Shown piece after piece: positions 40,183-48,395 of a stretch of 64,000 bases of DNA. This DNA comes from WYZ-LMO2 sp040514265. GTDB taxonomy: Archaea; Halobacteriota; Archaeoglobi; Archaeoglobales; Archaeoglobaceae. The notes beneath the pieces are model-generated. The model searched no databases. It was given only the letters and a program-made list of their open reading frames with translations, and was not told where the DNA came from. How positions within the stretch are numbered: the first letter of the stretch is position 1; each line of letters opens with the position of its first letter. The stretch covers positions 1 to 64,000 of the forward strand of contig JBEVCD010000025.1 of NCBI GenBank assembly GCA_040514265.1, written 5' to 3'. The translations under genes were made by a program, and so were the position numbers.

Positions 40183-41432
40183 TTTACCTTCCTCGGATCG
40201 ACTATCTCGCCATATATCGCTGATGCAGCAGCCACGGCGGGATTTGCAAGGTATATTTTACCCTCGGGACTGCCCTGTCTCCCAACGAAGTTCCTGTTAG
40301 ACGTCGACAGACTGACCTCGCCGCTCGCTATGAGTCCAAAGCTTCCGCCCATGCAGGGACCGCAGCACGGGTACTCCACTATCCCGCCGGCTTCGACGAA
40401 CACGTCTATGAGCCCGTCCTTCAGGGCTCTAATGTACTCCCTCCTGCTTGCCGGAATTACGATGAGACGAACGCCCCTCGCGACGCTCTCGCCCTTCAGA
40501 ATTTCGGCTGCTATTTTGAGGTCCTCGTACCTCCCGTTCGTGCAGGAGCCTATGAAGATCTGATCGACCCTCACACCTTCAACCTCGCTAACGCCGACAA
40601 CGTTGTCAACGCTGTGCGGCTTCGCAACCTGCGGCTCGTCGGGGGCTTCTACGTTTACCACCTCAAATTCCGCGTCTTCGTCGCTCCTCACAAGCTCCCC
40701 CTCGAACTCCCTTCCGACCTCTTTTAAGTATTTCAGCGTAACCCCGTCCGGTTCGACTATTCCGGTTTTCCCTCCCATTTCGACAGCCATGTTGCACATC
40801 GTCAGCCTGTCGGACATCCCGAGTTTTTCTACGACCTTTCCGGCGTATATGCAAGCCTTGTAGTTAGCTCCGTCGGCTCCCACTGTTCCTATTATCTTCA
40901 GAACGATGTCCTTGCCGTAGACGAATTTTCCGAGCTTCCCCTCAACTTCGAACCTTACAGACTCAGGCACCCTGAACCACAGCTTTCCGGTCGCGAGCAC
41001 GAAACCCATGTCCGTCGAGCCGACGCCGGTGGCGAAAGCTCCGAGAGCTCCGTACATGCAGGTGTGGCTGTCTGCTCCCACAACGAGCATCCCTGGCAGA
41101 ACGTGGCTCTCTACCATTAGCTGGTGCGCTATGCCACCTCTGATGTCGTAATTCAGAATCCCCTGCTCCTCTGCGAACTTCCTCAGCATCTTGTGAGTCT
41201 CTGCAGCCCTAACGCTGTCGGCTGGGGACTGGTGGTCGAAAGCCATCACCACTTTGCTGGAGTCCCAGACTTTCGCATCCTCGCCGGCTATTTCGCGCAG
41301 CGCCTTTATAGCGAGCGGAGAAGTTATGTCGTGCATCATAGCCAGATCAACGTTCGCCATCACGAATTCGCCAGCTTTTACGTCTTTACCCGAAGCTCTG
41401 GAGAATATCTTCTCAACTATCGTTTTACCCAT
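40179..41432 (-). CDS. leuC: 3-isopropylmalate dehydratase (or homologous aconitase-family) large subunit
   Basis: A 417-residue Fe-S hydro-lyase. It has DSHTCMYGALGAFATGVGS (about residue 120) and the three 4Fe-4S cysteines in IGSCTNGR (about 296) and YPCCGPCMGG (about 356-365). Together with the small subunit at 35.5 kb it isomerises isopropylmalate, or a homologous acid. A TATA (on this strand CTTTAAATC, near 41453-41461) lies 20-30 bp before the ATG. It diverges from the aIF5A gene. Confidence 0.93.
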   Translation of the reverse strand: MGKTIVEKIFSRASGKDVKAGEFVMANVDLAMMHDITSPLAIKALREIAGEDAKVWDSSKVVMAFDHQSPADSVRAAETHKMLRKFAEEQGILNYDIRGGIAHQLMVESHVLPGMLVVGADSHTCMYGALGAFATGVGSTDMGFVLATGKLWFRVPESVRFEVEGKLGKFVYGKDIVLKIIGTVGADGANYKACIYAGKVVEKLGMSDRLTMCNMAVEMGGKTGIVEPDGVTLKYLKEVGREFEGELVRSDEDAEFEVVNVEAPDEPQVAKPHSVDNVVGVSEVEGVRVDQIFIGSCTNGRYEDLKIAAEILKGESVARGVRLIVIPASRREYIRALKDGLIDVFVEAGGIVEYPCCGPCMGGSFGLIASGEVSLSTSNRNFVGRQGSPEGKIYLANPAVAAASAIYGEIVDPRKVK

Positions 41433-41502
41433 ACTCGGCGTAGGGCACCGCGATTTAAAGACTTCCAGAAAATTTTAAATTGTTTCCCCCGTCTGCAGCG
41501 GT

Positions 41503-41889
41503 ATGAAGGAGCAAGCAGAAGTCCGACAGCTCCGCGAAGGGGGTTACATAGTCATCGATGACGAACCATGCGAAATTGTGAGTATCTCGGTCAGCAAGCC
41601 GGGAAAGCACGGGGCTGCGAAGGCTAGGATCGACGCAATAGGGATCTTCGACGGGCAAAAGAGGAGCATAGTCCAGCCCGTAACAGCTAAGGTTTACGTG
41701 CCGATAGTCGAGAGGAAGAGAGCCCAAATCGTGAGCGTCAGCGGCGACATCGCGCAGCTCATGGACTTGACGACCTACGAAACCTTCGAACTTCCTATTC
41801 CCGATGAGCTGAAGGACAAACTCCAGCCGGGGGACGAAGTCATCTACCTCGAATCCATGGGTAAGAGGAAGATCGAGAGAAGGGGCTAA
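41503..41889 (+). CDS. Translation factor aIF5A (hypusine-bearing)
   Basis: aIF5A relieves ribosome stalling at proline-rich peptides. The 128-residue protein carries the hypusine loop SISVSKPGKHGAAKARI with the modified lysine at about residue 36, and the C-terminal OB fold. The next gene (1-bp overlap) is agmatinase, a polyamine enzyme. Polyamine or agmatine supply is needed for hypusination of aIF5A, so the coupling is functionally sensible. ATTTTAAAT at 41473-41481 is the likely TATA box. Confidence 0.96.
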   Translation: MKEQAEVRQLREGGYIVIDDEPCEIVSISVSKPGKHGAAKARIDAIGIFDGQKRSIVQPVTAKVYVPIVERKRAQIVSVSGDIAQLMDLTTYETFELPIPDELKDKLQPGDEVIYLESMGKRKIERRG

Positions 41890-42701
41890 TGCACATAGAC
41901 TCACACTTTTCCCTTGCAAATTCGAGCGTTGAGGAGGCTGACTACGTAATTTACGGAATACCTTACGACTCTACACAGAGCTACCGCTGCGGTTCTCGAT
42001 TCGCTCCGGCAGCGATAAGACAGGCGAGCTGGAACCTTGAAAGCTACTCCGTCTACTTTTCGTTCGACCTTTCAGGAGTAAGGTTCTGCGACGCTGGCAA
42101 CGTAAACTGCGACGGGAGCTTCGATAAAATAGCGAGGAGAGTCGAGGAGTTTGTCTATGGCATCAAAGCATTCCCTATAGCCCTCGGCGGGGAGCACACG
42201 GTCAGCTACGCTGCGAGCAAAAAGTTCAGGGATGCGACGTTCCTTTCGCTCGACGCACACTTCGATCTGCGTGATGTGTTCGACGACTCGAAGCTCAGCC
42301 ATGCATGCGTGGTGAGGAGAATTTACGAGGAGGGCAGCAACGTCGTCATAGCGGGAGTCAGAAGCGGGAGCGTAGAGGACGTGGAGTTCGCCAAAAGGAA
42401 CGGGATCCCCTTCTTTCCCCCTTGGAAGTTCGAGATCGAGGAGATTGTGAAGGAGCTGGGCGACGAAGTCTATCTGTCCGTCGACATGGATTTCTTCGAC
42501 CCTTCCTTCGCTCCCGGCGTTTCCTCGCCGGAGCCATTTGGTCTCACGCCGCTTCACTTTCTGAAACTACTCGAAAGGATAGCTGACAGAATCGTCGCGC
42601 TCGACGTAGTCGAGGTGATCCCCGACGAGAACCACGTCACCCAGACACTCGCAGCCAAGTTGGTGTTCGAAGCCGTGGCGGCGAGGGAAACGAAAATTTG
42701 A
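41889..42701 (+). CDS. speB: Agmatinase / ureohydrolase family enzyme
   Basis: A 270-residue manganese ureohydrolase converting agmatine to putrescine and urea. The metal-ligand motifs are complete: ALGGEHTVSY (about residue 99), LSLDAHFDLRD (about 118-128) and LSVDMDFFDPSFAPG (about 196-210). The start ATG overlaps the aIF5A stop (TAATG), and the stop overlaps the next gene by 4 bp. Arginase or guanidinobutyrase activity cannot be excluded, but the aIF5A context favours agmatinase. Confidence 0.92.
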   Translation: MHIDSHFSLANSSVEEADYVIYGIPYDSTQSYRCGSRFAPAAIRQASWNLESYSVYFSFDLSGVRFCDAGNVNCDGSFDKIARRVEEFVYGIKAFPIALGGEHTVSYAASKKFRDATFLSLDAHFDLRDVFDDSKLSHACVVRRIYEEGSNVVIAGVRSGSVEDVEFAKRNGIPFFPPWKFEIEEIVKELGDEVYLSVDMDFFDPSFAPGVSSPEPFGLTPLHFLKLLERIADRIVALDVVEVIPDENHVTQTLAAKLVFEAVAARETKI

Positions 42702-43063
42702 CCTACGCGCTACTCGAAAACATGAGGGTCGAGTCCTACTCCTTCGGCAGAATAAAGATAGAGGGTAAGGAGTACACGAGTGACGTCATAGTCGGGAACG
42801 ACTTCGTGAAGTCCGGCTGGTGGAGGAAGGAGGGGCACAGGGTTCAGATGGACGACATCGCAGAAATATCCAGCGCCGAACCAGAGGTCGTGATATTTGG
42901 AACCGGAGCAAACGGTAGGGTAAGCGTGGACGATGACGTCATAGAATTCTTCAAGCGTAAGGGGTGTGAAGTTATCGTCACTAAAACGCACGAAGCCGTC
43001 AGAATCTTCAACGAACTCGTCGGGAAGAGAAGAGTCGTCCTCGCAGCCCACCTCACGTGTTAG
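42698..43063 (+). CDS. Mth938-like (DUF498) domain protein
   Basis: A 121-residue single-domain protein with the family layout: YSFGRIKIEGKEYTSDVIV at the N-terminus, GWWRKEGH, PEVVIFGTGANGRV in the middle and a C-terminal alpha/beta half (AHLTC end). Relatives include archaeal Mth938 and mitochondrial NDUFAF3; the molecular role is unknown. It is translationally coupled to the agmatinase gene. A small hairpin TGCCG/CGGCA (43080-43095) follows and may help end transcription. Confidence 0.82.
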   Translation: MTYALLENMRVESYSFGRIKIEGKEYTSDVIVGNDFVKSGWWRKEGHRVQMDDIAEISSAEPEVVIFGTGANGRVSVDDDVIEFFKRKGCEVIVTKTHEAVRIFNELVGKRRVVLAAHLTC

Positions 43064-43138
43064 TCTGGAACCTTCAGGCTGCCGGTCTGTCGGCAATACC
43101 GTTAAATACACCGAGCGTACGGGAGTTAGGGGATCGCC

Positions 43139-43432
43139 ATGGGCTGGAAGTCTCACGGGTTCAGGTTCAAGTCTGGAAGGAAACTGAGGAAGAGGGTGAG
43201 GGAGAGGGGAATAAAGATCAGGAAGTTCCTCCAGACGTTCGAAATCGGGCAGCTCGTACACATAGACATCGAGCCCGCCTCTCAAAAGGGAATGCCTCAC
43301 CCGAGGTTTCAGGGCAGAACCGGCAGGGTTGTGGGACAGAGGGGAAGGGCTTACATAGTCGAGATACGCGACGGGAACAAGAGAAAACTGATATTCGCCC
43401 GACCGGAACACCTCAAGCCGGCGGGTGGCTAA
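43139..43432 (+). CDS. rpl21e: Ribosomal protein eL21 (L21e)
   Basis: A 97-residue large-subunit protein, basic, with MGWKSHGFRFKSGRKLRKRV at the N-terminus and GQLVHIDIEPASQKGMPHPR then FQGRTGRVVGQRGRAYIVEI, the SH3-like core of eL21. It has its own promoter (GTTAAATAC near 43101-43109) and overlaps rpoF by 8 bp. eL21-rpoF-DUF655 is a conserved euryarchaeal gene order. Confidence 0.96.
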   Translation: MGWKSHGFRFKSGRKLRKRVRERGIKIRKFLQTFEIGQLVHIDIEPASQKGMPHPRFQGRTGRVVGQRGRAYIVEIRDGNKRKLIFARPEHLKPAGG

Positions 43433-43784
43433 GATGTTCAAAGAGGTTCTTGAGTTCGAATATATAACGATAGCTGAGGCCAAGGAGATAATGGAGGAGA
43501 TAGCGAAGAGGCGGCAGGAGGTAGCGGAGCTGACATTCGAAAGTAGGAGGGCTCTCCGCCATCTGAGGAACTTCGCAAAGATGCCGGCTGAGCAGGCGAA
43601 GAAGCTCGTCGAGGAGCTCATGAAGCTTCCGCAGGTCGGGAGAAAAGATTTAGCTGTAAAGCTTGCAGACATACTCCCGAGAGTTCCGGACGAAGTTAGG
43701 ATTATCTACGCGAAGGAAGACGTGACGCTGACCCCCGAGCAGATCGATGAGATACTGGAGGTCATAGCGAAGTACAGACTGTAG
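43425..43784 (+). CDS. rpoF: RNA polymerase subunit Rpo4 (RpoF)
   Basis: The Rpb4 homologue that, with Rpo7, forms the polymerase stalk. The 119-residue helical protein (EYITIAEAKEIMEEIAKRR; ESRRALRHLRNFAKMPAEQA; LPRVPDEVRIIYAKEDVTL) matches archaeal RpoF in length and in the C-terminal HRDC-like helices. Start is GTG 43425 inside the rpl21e stop region, or ATG 43434. Confidence 0.94.
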   Translation: MAKMFKEVLEFEYITIAEAKEIMEEIAKRRQEVAELTFESRRALRHLRNFAKMPAEQAKKLVEELMKLPQVGRKDLAVKLADILPRVPDEVRIIYAKEDVTLTPEQIDEILEVIAKYRL

Positions 43785-43816
43785 TTCAAAAATAATTATA
43801 TAGTAGCTCAACTATT

Positions 43817-44410
43817 TTGGTTGCGATGGAGAAGGCTGCCGAGAAGACAGAGTCTAAGGAGAAGTTCGAGGATTACGCCTACATAATCGACTTTCTTCCC
43901 TACGGACATCCTGACGACAAGCGACCGATCCACAAGAGGGAGCCGCTGGCTCAAGTTGTGGGGGAGAAGTACTTCACACTCCTTGAGGTCAGCATAAGGA
44001 GGGGAAAGAATCCCCTCGTCGGTGACAGGGTTTACATAGGGAAGGGGGAGAGGGACGTCGTCTTCAGGATAAAAAGAAAGCTCAGATACGACGAGTTGAC
44101 CCCCACAGCCAGAGCCGAGCTCCCTTACGTTCTGGAGCAGATAGTCAAGGAGCAGGAGAAGAGGTTCGTCGAGTTCTTCAATAAGGCAGCTCCGATAACG
44201 ACGAGAATGCACCAGCTCGAACTGCTGCCAAAGATCGGAAAGAAGACCATGTGGGCGATTTTGGAGGAGAGGAAAAAGAAACCCTTCGAGAGCTTCGAGG
44301 ATATAGCGAAGAGAGTTAAAGGTCTGCAGCATCCGGAAAAGCTTATAGTCGCTAGAATACTCTACGAGCTGCAGAATCCCGAGACAAAGTACAAGCTCTT
44401 TACCGCCTAA
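43817..44410 (+). CDS. DUF655 RNA-binding protein
   Basis: A 197-residue archaeal protein with an N-terminal OB-like half (EDYAYIIDFLPYGHPDDKR, PLVGDRVYIGKGERDVVF) and a C-terminal helix-hairpin-helix half (LLPKIGKKTMWAILEERKKK). DUF655 proteins regularly follow rpl21e and rpoF and precede ksgA in Archaea, pointing to ribosome biogenesis. Start is TTG 43817 or, more likely, ATG 43826 (MEKAAEKTE). AATTATATAG at 43793-43802 is a probable TATA box of its own. Confidence 0.88.
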   Translation: MVAMEKAAEKTESKEKFEDYAYIIDFLPYGHPDDKRPIHKREPLAQVVGEKYFTLLEVSIRRGKNPLVGDRVYIGKGERDVVFRIKRKLRYDELTPTARAELPYVLEQIVKEQEKRFVEFFNKAAPITTRMHQLELLPKIGKKTMWAILEERKKKPFESFEDIAKRVKGLQHPEKLIVARILYELQNPETKYKLFTA

Positions 44411-44479
44411 TCTCGAATTTTTTTCTCAGCTATTTTTAAAGCTTGCAGTATCGACCTTGGATACAAATTTGCCGAAAAC

Positions 44480-44488
44480 GATATATAT
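44480..44488 (+). promoter_or_regulatory. Malic enzyme promoter (TATA), leaderless
   Basis: GATATATAT with an upstream purine-rich GAAAAC (BRE-like) lies 21 bp before the ATG at 44510. Transcription should begin at or next to the start codon, so the message would be leaderless. Confidence 0.65.
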
Positions 44489-44509
44489 GTTAATAGTACT
44501 CAAATACGT

Positions 44510-45853
44510 ATGGTTGCGGAATTATTCGAAAAGACTTTGAAGCCCGAGAAGGTTGCACTACTCTGGCACAAATTCTACAGGGGGAAGATCGAAATACTGC
44601 CCAAGTGCGCCATAAGAGGTCTCGAAGACTTCAGCGTCTGGTACACTCCCGGCGTCGCTGCTCCGTGCCGCGAAATAGCGGAAAACGAGGAGAAGGTCTA
44701 CGAATACACCAACAAGTGGAACACGGTCGCGATCGTCAGCGATGGTTCCCGGACTCTCGGCTTGGGCAACATCGGCGCTCATGCGGCGCTGCCGGTTATG
44801 GAGGGAAAAGCTCTCCTCTTCAAGTACCTCGGAGGGGTCGACGCATTTCCAGTCGTTTTAGCGGAGCAGAACGCTGATAAGATAGTCGAAGTCGTCAAGG
44901 CGATATCGCCGTCCTTCGGCGGAATAAACCTTGAAGACATATCGACGCCGAAGTGCTTCTACATCCTCGAAAGGCTGCAGAGGGAGCTCGATATACCTGT
45001 ATGGCACGATGACCAGCTCGGGACAGCTACAGCTACGCTTGCAGCCCTATACAACGCTCTGAAGATAGTCGGAAAGGAGCTTTCCGATGTTAAGATAGCG
45101 CTGATCGGAGCCGGAGCCGCAAACATCGCGACTTACAGGTTACTGAAAGCCGCCGGAGCAGATCCAAAAAGGATGTTCGTCGTCGACAGCGGAGGAATTC
45201 TGCACAGGGGTAGAAAGGACTTAGAGGCTGAAAAGGAGAACCCGTACAAGTGGCAGCTCTGCCTCGAAACGAATGCCGAAGGCAGAACAGGGGGAATAGC
45301 GGAGGCTATGAAGGGCGTAGACGTCGTAATAGCAGCAAGTAGACCCGGACCCGGGGTTATAAAGAAGGAGTGGGTCGCGGAAATGAACGACGACGCGATA
45401 GTCTTCGCGGAAGCCAACCCCGTGCCGGAGATATGGCCCTGGGAGGCTAAGGAGGCTGGTGCGAGGATAGTCGGAACGGGCAGGAGCGACTTCCCGAACC
45501 AGATAAACAACTCCCTCGTGTTTCCAGCTGTCTTCAGGGGGGTTTTTACCGTTAGGGCGAGAAAGATAACAGACGAGATGTGCATCGCCGCTGCGAAAGC
45601 ATTGGCGGCGTACGCTGAGAGAAAGGGGCTTAGCGAGGACTACATCATCCCGAAGATGACGGACAGCGACGTTTATCCGGAAGTAGCTACGGCTGTGGCT
45701 TTGAAAGCCGTAGAGCAGGGAGTGGCTAGGCTTAAGCTGAGCGAGGAGGAGATATACGAGGAGGTCAGCAGGATAATAGGAGAAACCCGGGCGAAGCTCA
45801 GACTTCTGATGGAGGTCGGATTTATAAGCCCTCCGCCAGACGCCGCCCGATGA
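44510..45853 (+). CDS. NAD(P)-dependent malic enzyme
   Basis: Decarboxylates malate to pyruvate with NAD(P)H formation. The 447-residue protein has the malic-enzyme motifs VSDGSRTLGLGNIG (about residue 76), FGGINLEDISTPKCF (about 136-150), PVWHDDQLGTATATL (about 162) and the Rossmann loop IGAGAANIATYRLL (about 198). No phosphotransacetylase domain is attached. Its stop overlaps the F420 reductase start (ATGA), suggesting that its NADPH is passed on to F420. Confidence 0.95.
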   Translation: MVAELFEKTLKPEKVALLWHKFYRGKIEILPKCAIRGLEDFSVWYTPGVAAPCREIAENEEKVYEYTNKWNTVAIVSDGSRTLGLGNIGAHAALPVMEGKALLFKYLGGVDAFPVVLAEQNADKIVEVVKAISPSFGGINLEDISTPKCFYILERLQRELDIPVWHDDQLGTATATLAALYNALKIVGKELSDVKIALIGAGAANIATYRLLKAAGADPKRMFVVDSGGILHRGRKDLEAEKENPYKWQLCLETNAEGRTGGIAEAMKGVDVVIAASRPGPGVIKKEWVAEMNDDAIVFAEANPVPEIWPWEAKEAGARIVGTGRSDFPNQINNSLVFPAVFRGVFTVRARKITDEMCIAAAKALAAYAERKGLSEDYIIPKMTDSDVYPEVATAVALKAVEQGVARLKLSEEEIYEEVSRIIGETRAKLRLLMEVGFISPPPDAAR

Positions 45854-46485
45854 TCGTTGCGCTGCTCGGAGGAACCGGCAACCTCGGCAGGGGGTTAGCT
45901 CTGAGGCTCTCACTACTCGGCTACGATGTAGTCGTCGGATCGAGGAGCGCGGAAAAAGCTGCAAAGATTGCAGCGGAGTATGCGAGCGTGTCTGGAGCAA
46001 ACGTTAGGGGTGTTACGAACAGGGAGGCTGCGAAACTCTGCGACGTGGCAATATTTACCATACCGTGGAGGCATGCGTTCGCGATAGCTGAGTTGCTGAG
46101 GGATGAGCTGAAAGACAAAGTGGTCGTTTCACCCCTCGTCCCGATGGAGAAGAAGGGAGAGAACTTCACCTACATCCGCCTCCCGGAAGGCTCAGCGGCA
46201 GAAAAGCTCGCGAGTATCCTCGACAGCAGGGTTGCAGCAGCGTTTCACTGCGTCCCTGCAGCCAGATTTGCGAACCTCGAAGAGAAGGTGGACTGGGATC
46301 TGCCGGTCTGCGGGGACGAGGAAGCTAAAGACGTCGTAGTCGAGATCGCAAGCGGCATGGGTTTCAGAGTCCTCGACGCTGGACCTTTGAGCAACGCGTC
46401 GCTCCTGGAATCCCTGACCCCGCTGATCTTGAACATAATGCGCGCGAGCGGGATTTCGAGAGAGCTGACTGTCAGGTTCGTTTAA
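45850..46485 (+). CDS. fno: NADPH:F420 oxidoreductase
   Basis: Transfers hydride between NADPH and coenzyme F420. The 211-residue protein starts with the NADP-binding loop LLGGTGNLGRGLALRLSLLG and VVVGSRSAEKA (the S-R after GS selects NADP), has VAIFTIPWRHA, LVPMEKKGENF and the F420-site region AAFHCVPAARFANL. All are typical of archaeal Fno, which is well studied in Archaeoglobus. Its start is fused by ATGA to the malic-enzyme stop. Confidence 0.94.
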   Translation: MIVALLGGTGNLGRGLALRLSLLGYDVVVGSRSAEKAAKIAAEYASVSGANVRGVTNREAAKLCDVAIFTIPWRHAFAIAELLRDELKDKVVVSPLVPMEKKGENFTYIRLPEGSAAEKLASILDSRVAAAFHCVPAARFANLEEKVDWDLPVCGDEEAKDVVVEIASGMGFRVLDAGPLSNASLLESLTPLILNIMRASGISRELTVRFV

Positions 46486-46514
46486 TTTAAAAGCAGCCCC
46501 GGCAAATTTTTGTC

Positions 46515-47381
46515 ATGCGAATTCACCCTCTCTGTCCCTCCTGCCTGCTCAACCGCGTGTATTACGAGGCTAAGCTAGTAACGGACGATCCCGAGACACT
46601 TTCGCGATGTGTGGATGAAGCACTGAAGATTCTCGCATCGGAATTCTCTCTGAAGCCCGTGAACGCTCATCTGGCTACTAAGCTGCACCGCAGGGTCTAC
46701 GAAATCTTGGGCTGCGAAGACCCCTACAGGAGCGTCAAGAGTTTCGCGAACGAAGTCGCCCGCAGAGTGGTCGCTGTGGCGGAGAAGGTAATCGAGGAGG
46801 CTCGGGATAAGTTCAGGGCTGCTGTGAAGGCTGCCATAATTGCCAACAATTTTGATTACGGCGTTATGGGGCATGAAGTAGTTGACAGAGAGTTCGAGGA
46901 GTTCTTCAGGAAAAGGATGCGCGAGGAGTTCGCGATCGACGACGTGGATAGACTGAAGGAGCTTTCCGGCGGGAAGGTTGTATACCTAACAGACAACGCG
47001 GGCGAGATCTTTTTCGACGCTTTGCTGATGAGGGAGCTGAAGAAGCGGTGCGAGAAGCTCAGCGTCGTTGTGAGAGGGAGACCGATCCTCAACGACGCTA
47101 CGCTCGAAGATGCGAAGCTTGCGGGAATCGACAGAATAGCGGACGAGCTTCTGACTAACGGAATGGGCGCGATAGGTATAATTTTCGAGGAGCTACCTCC
47201 AAATACTATCAAAAGGCTTGAGGAGGCGGATCTTATCGTGGCGAAAGGCATGGCTAACTACGAGTGTTTGTCAGAAGCTGAGTTCAGACCCATAGCTTTT
47301 CTGCTGACGGCGAAGTGCGAGCCCGTAGCCGAGAGTCTCGGGGTCCCGAAGGGGAGCATGGTCGTAAAGGTGGTCGAATGA
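46515..47381 (+). CDS. DUF89/ARMT1-like metal-dependent phosphatase
   Basis: A 288-residue protein of the DUF89 family, subgroup with an N-terminal CPSC cysteine pair (PLCPSCLLNRVYYE, residues 5-18). The metal-site signature YLTDNAGEIFFDALLM (about residue 157), VVRGRPILNDAT (about 190) and the KGMANYECL loop (about 248) are present. DUF89 enzymes hydrolyse sugar phosphates and related damaged metabolites using Ni, Co or Mg. Its stop overlaps the next ATG (ATGA), starting a run of three coupled genes. Confidence 0.88.
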   Translation: MRIHPLCPSCLLNRVYYEAKLVTDDPETLSRCVDEALKILASEFSLKPVNAHLATKLHRRVYEILGCEDPYRSVKSFANEVARRVVAVAEKVIEEARDKFRAAVKAAIIANNFDYGVMGHEVVDREFEEFFRKRMREEFAIDDVDRLKELSGGKVVYLTDNAGEIFFDALLMRELKKRCEKLSVVVRGRPILNDATLEDAKLAGIDRIADELLTNGMGAIGIIFEELPPNTIKRLEEADLIVAKGMANYECLSEAEFRPIAFLLTAKCEPVAESLGVPKGSMVVKVVE

Positions 47382-47923
47382 GGGAGAGGGCGCTGATAGA
47401 TCTCTTCGCAGCCATGGAAAAGCTCAGAGGACCGTCCTACGAGTGCAGGTATTATCCCTGCCACTTCGAGGGACAGGACTGCTCCCTCTGCTTCTGCCCC
47501 TTCTACCCGTGTTTCATCTACCGGCTCGGCGGAGATTTCGTAAGGTCTTCAAAGGGCTCCCTCGTCTGGAGCTGCAAGAACTGCAGGTGGGTGCACGAAA
47601 AGGAGAGCGTCGAGGAGATAGTCACCTACTTCTCCTCCTTTCCGCGGCAGAGGCTCGTCGAGGAGGACTGGTACTTCTACAGCAGAGCTCTGCAGGAGAT
47701 AATCTTCGGCGAGGAGCTGGGGGAGTGGATAGGGGCTAGCTACAGTCTGGTGAAGGCCAACATGGGAAGATCGCCGAGCGGTGAGTGCATAGCGCTTTTG
47801 GTGAAGATGTGCGACTTCGACATCGTGAGTGTCAGGGAAGTAAGGGTGGCCGGCGAAGAGGGCATTCTCGTGCCCGTAAAGAGGGGAGACAAGCTGCTCG
47901 GAATACACGAAGGGTGTCCATGA
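47378..47923 (+). CDS. Cysteine-rich small-domain protein with C-terminal extension
   Basis: The N-terminal 75 residues match the cysteine-rich small domain seen in Archaea: YYPCHFEGQDCSLCFCPFYP followed by VWSCKNCRWVHEKE, giving about eight metal-binding cysteines. The remaining 105 residues (LQEIIFGEELGEWIGASYSL, then MGRSPSGECIALLVKMCDFD) are not recognised. The full protein is 181 residues. It is overlapped by ATGA at both ends, between a DUF89 enzyme and a Brix protein. A zinc-ribbon-like role in RNA or protein binding would be a guess. Confidence 0.78.
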   Translation: MRERALIDLFAAMEKLRGPSYECRYYPCHFEGQDCSLCFCPFYPCFIYRLGGDFVRSSKGSLVWSCKNCRWVHEKESVEEIVTYFSSFPRQRLVEEDWYFYSRALQEIIFGEELGEWIGASYSLVKANMGRSPSGECIALLVKMCDFDIVSVREVRVAGEEGILVPVKRGDKLLGIHEGCP

Positions 47924-48375
47924 TTCTCACAACTTCGAGGAAGCCGAGCAGGAGGACGAGGAGTCTCGCGAAGGCTCTCGCAAGGTTTGCGAACTGGAGG
48001 TACGTGAACAGGGGGAAGATGAGCCTCGAAGACATCGCGAAACTTTCGAGCGATTTCGCGATAATATCCGAAATAAAGGGGAATCCAGCCTTCATAACGT
48101 TCTACCGCATGGCTAAGCCGTTCTTGAGGATAAGCTTCACGGTCAGTAACGTCAGGAAGGTCAAGATGGACGACAGTCCGGCGGTATTTGTCGGAAAAGC
48201 TCCTTTCGACCCCCTGCTTATAAACGCGATCCCGCAGAGCGAGGCGGGTCTGAAGTTCGCCAGGAAAGTCGACTTTCCGAAGAAGGTTGTGGTGAAGAAG
48301 GACAGGCTGCTGTTCCTTTACGGGGACGAACTAGTCTTTTCCATGAGGATAATCAGGATAGAGAAGCTGGGCTAA
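47920..48375 (+). CDS. Brix-domain ribosome biogenesis protein (archaeal Imp4-like)
   Basis: A 151-residue protein spanning a minimal Brix domain: TTSRKPSRRTRSLAKALARF at the basic N-terminus, MSLEDIAKLSSDFAIISEIK, then the beta-rich second half ending DELVFSMRIIRIEKLG. Archaeal Brix proteins resemble Imp4 and bind rRNA during early ribosome assembly. Start ATG 47920 overlaps the preceding stop. It has no extra domains, as usual in Archaea. Confidence 0.86.
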   Translation: MILTTSRKPSRRTRSLAKALARFANWRYVNRGKMSLEDIAKLSSDFAIISEIKGNPAFITFYRMAKPFLRISFTVSNVRKVKMDDSPAVFVGKAPFDPLLINAIPQSEAGLKFARKVDFPKKVVVKKDRLLFLYGDELVFSMRIIRIEKLG

Positions 48376-48395
48376 GGTTATTAACTTCGAAGCGC

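Noticed and set aside
43080..43095. TGCCG-GTCTGT-CGGCA hairpin after the Mth938-like gene
   Set aside because: Only 5-bp arms and no T-run; kept only as a remark, not as a terminator.
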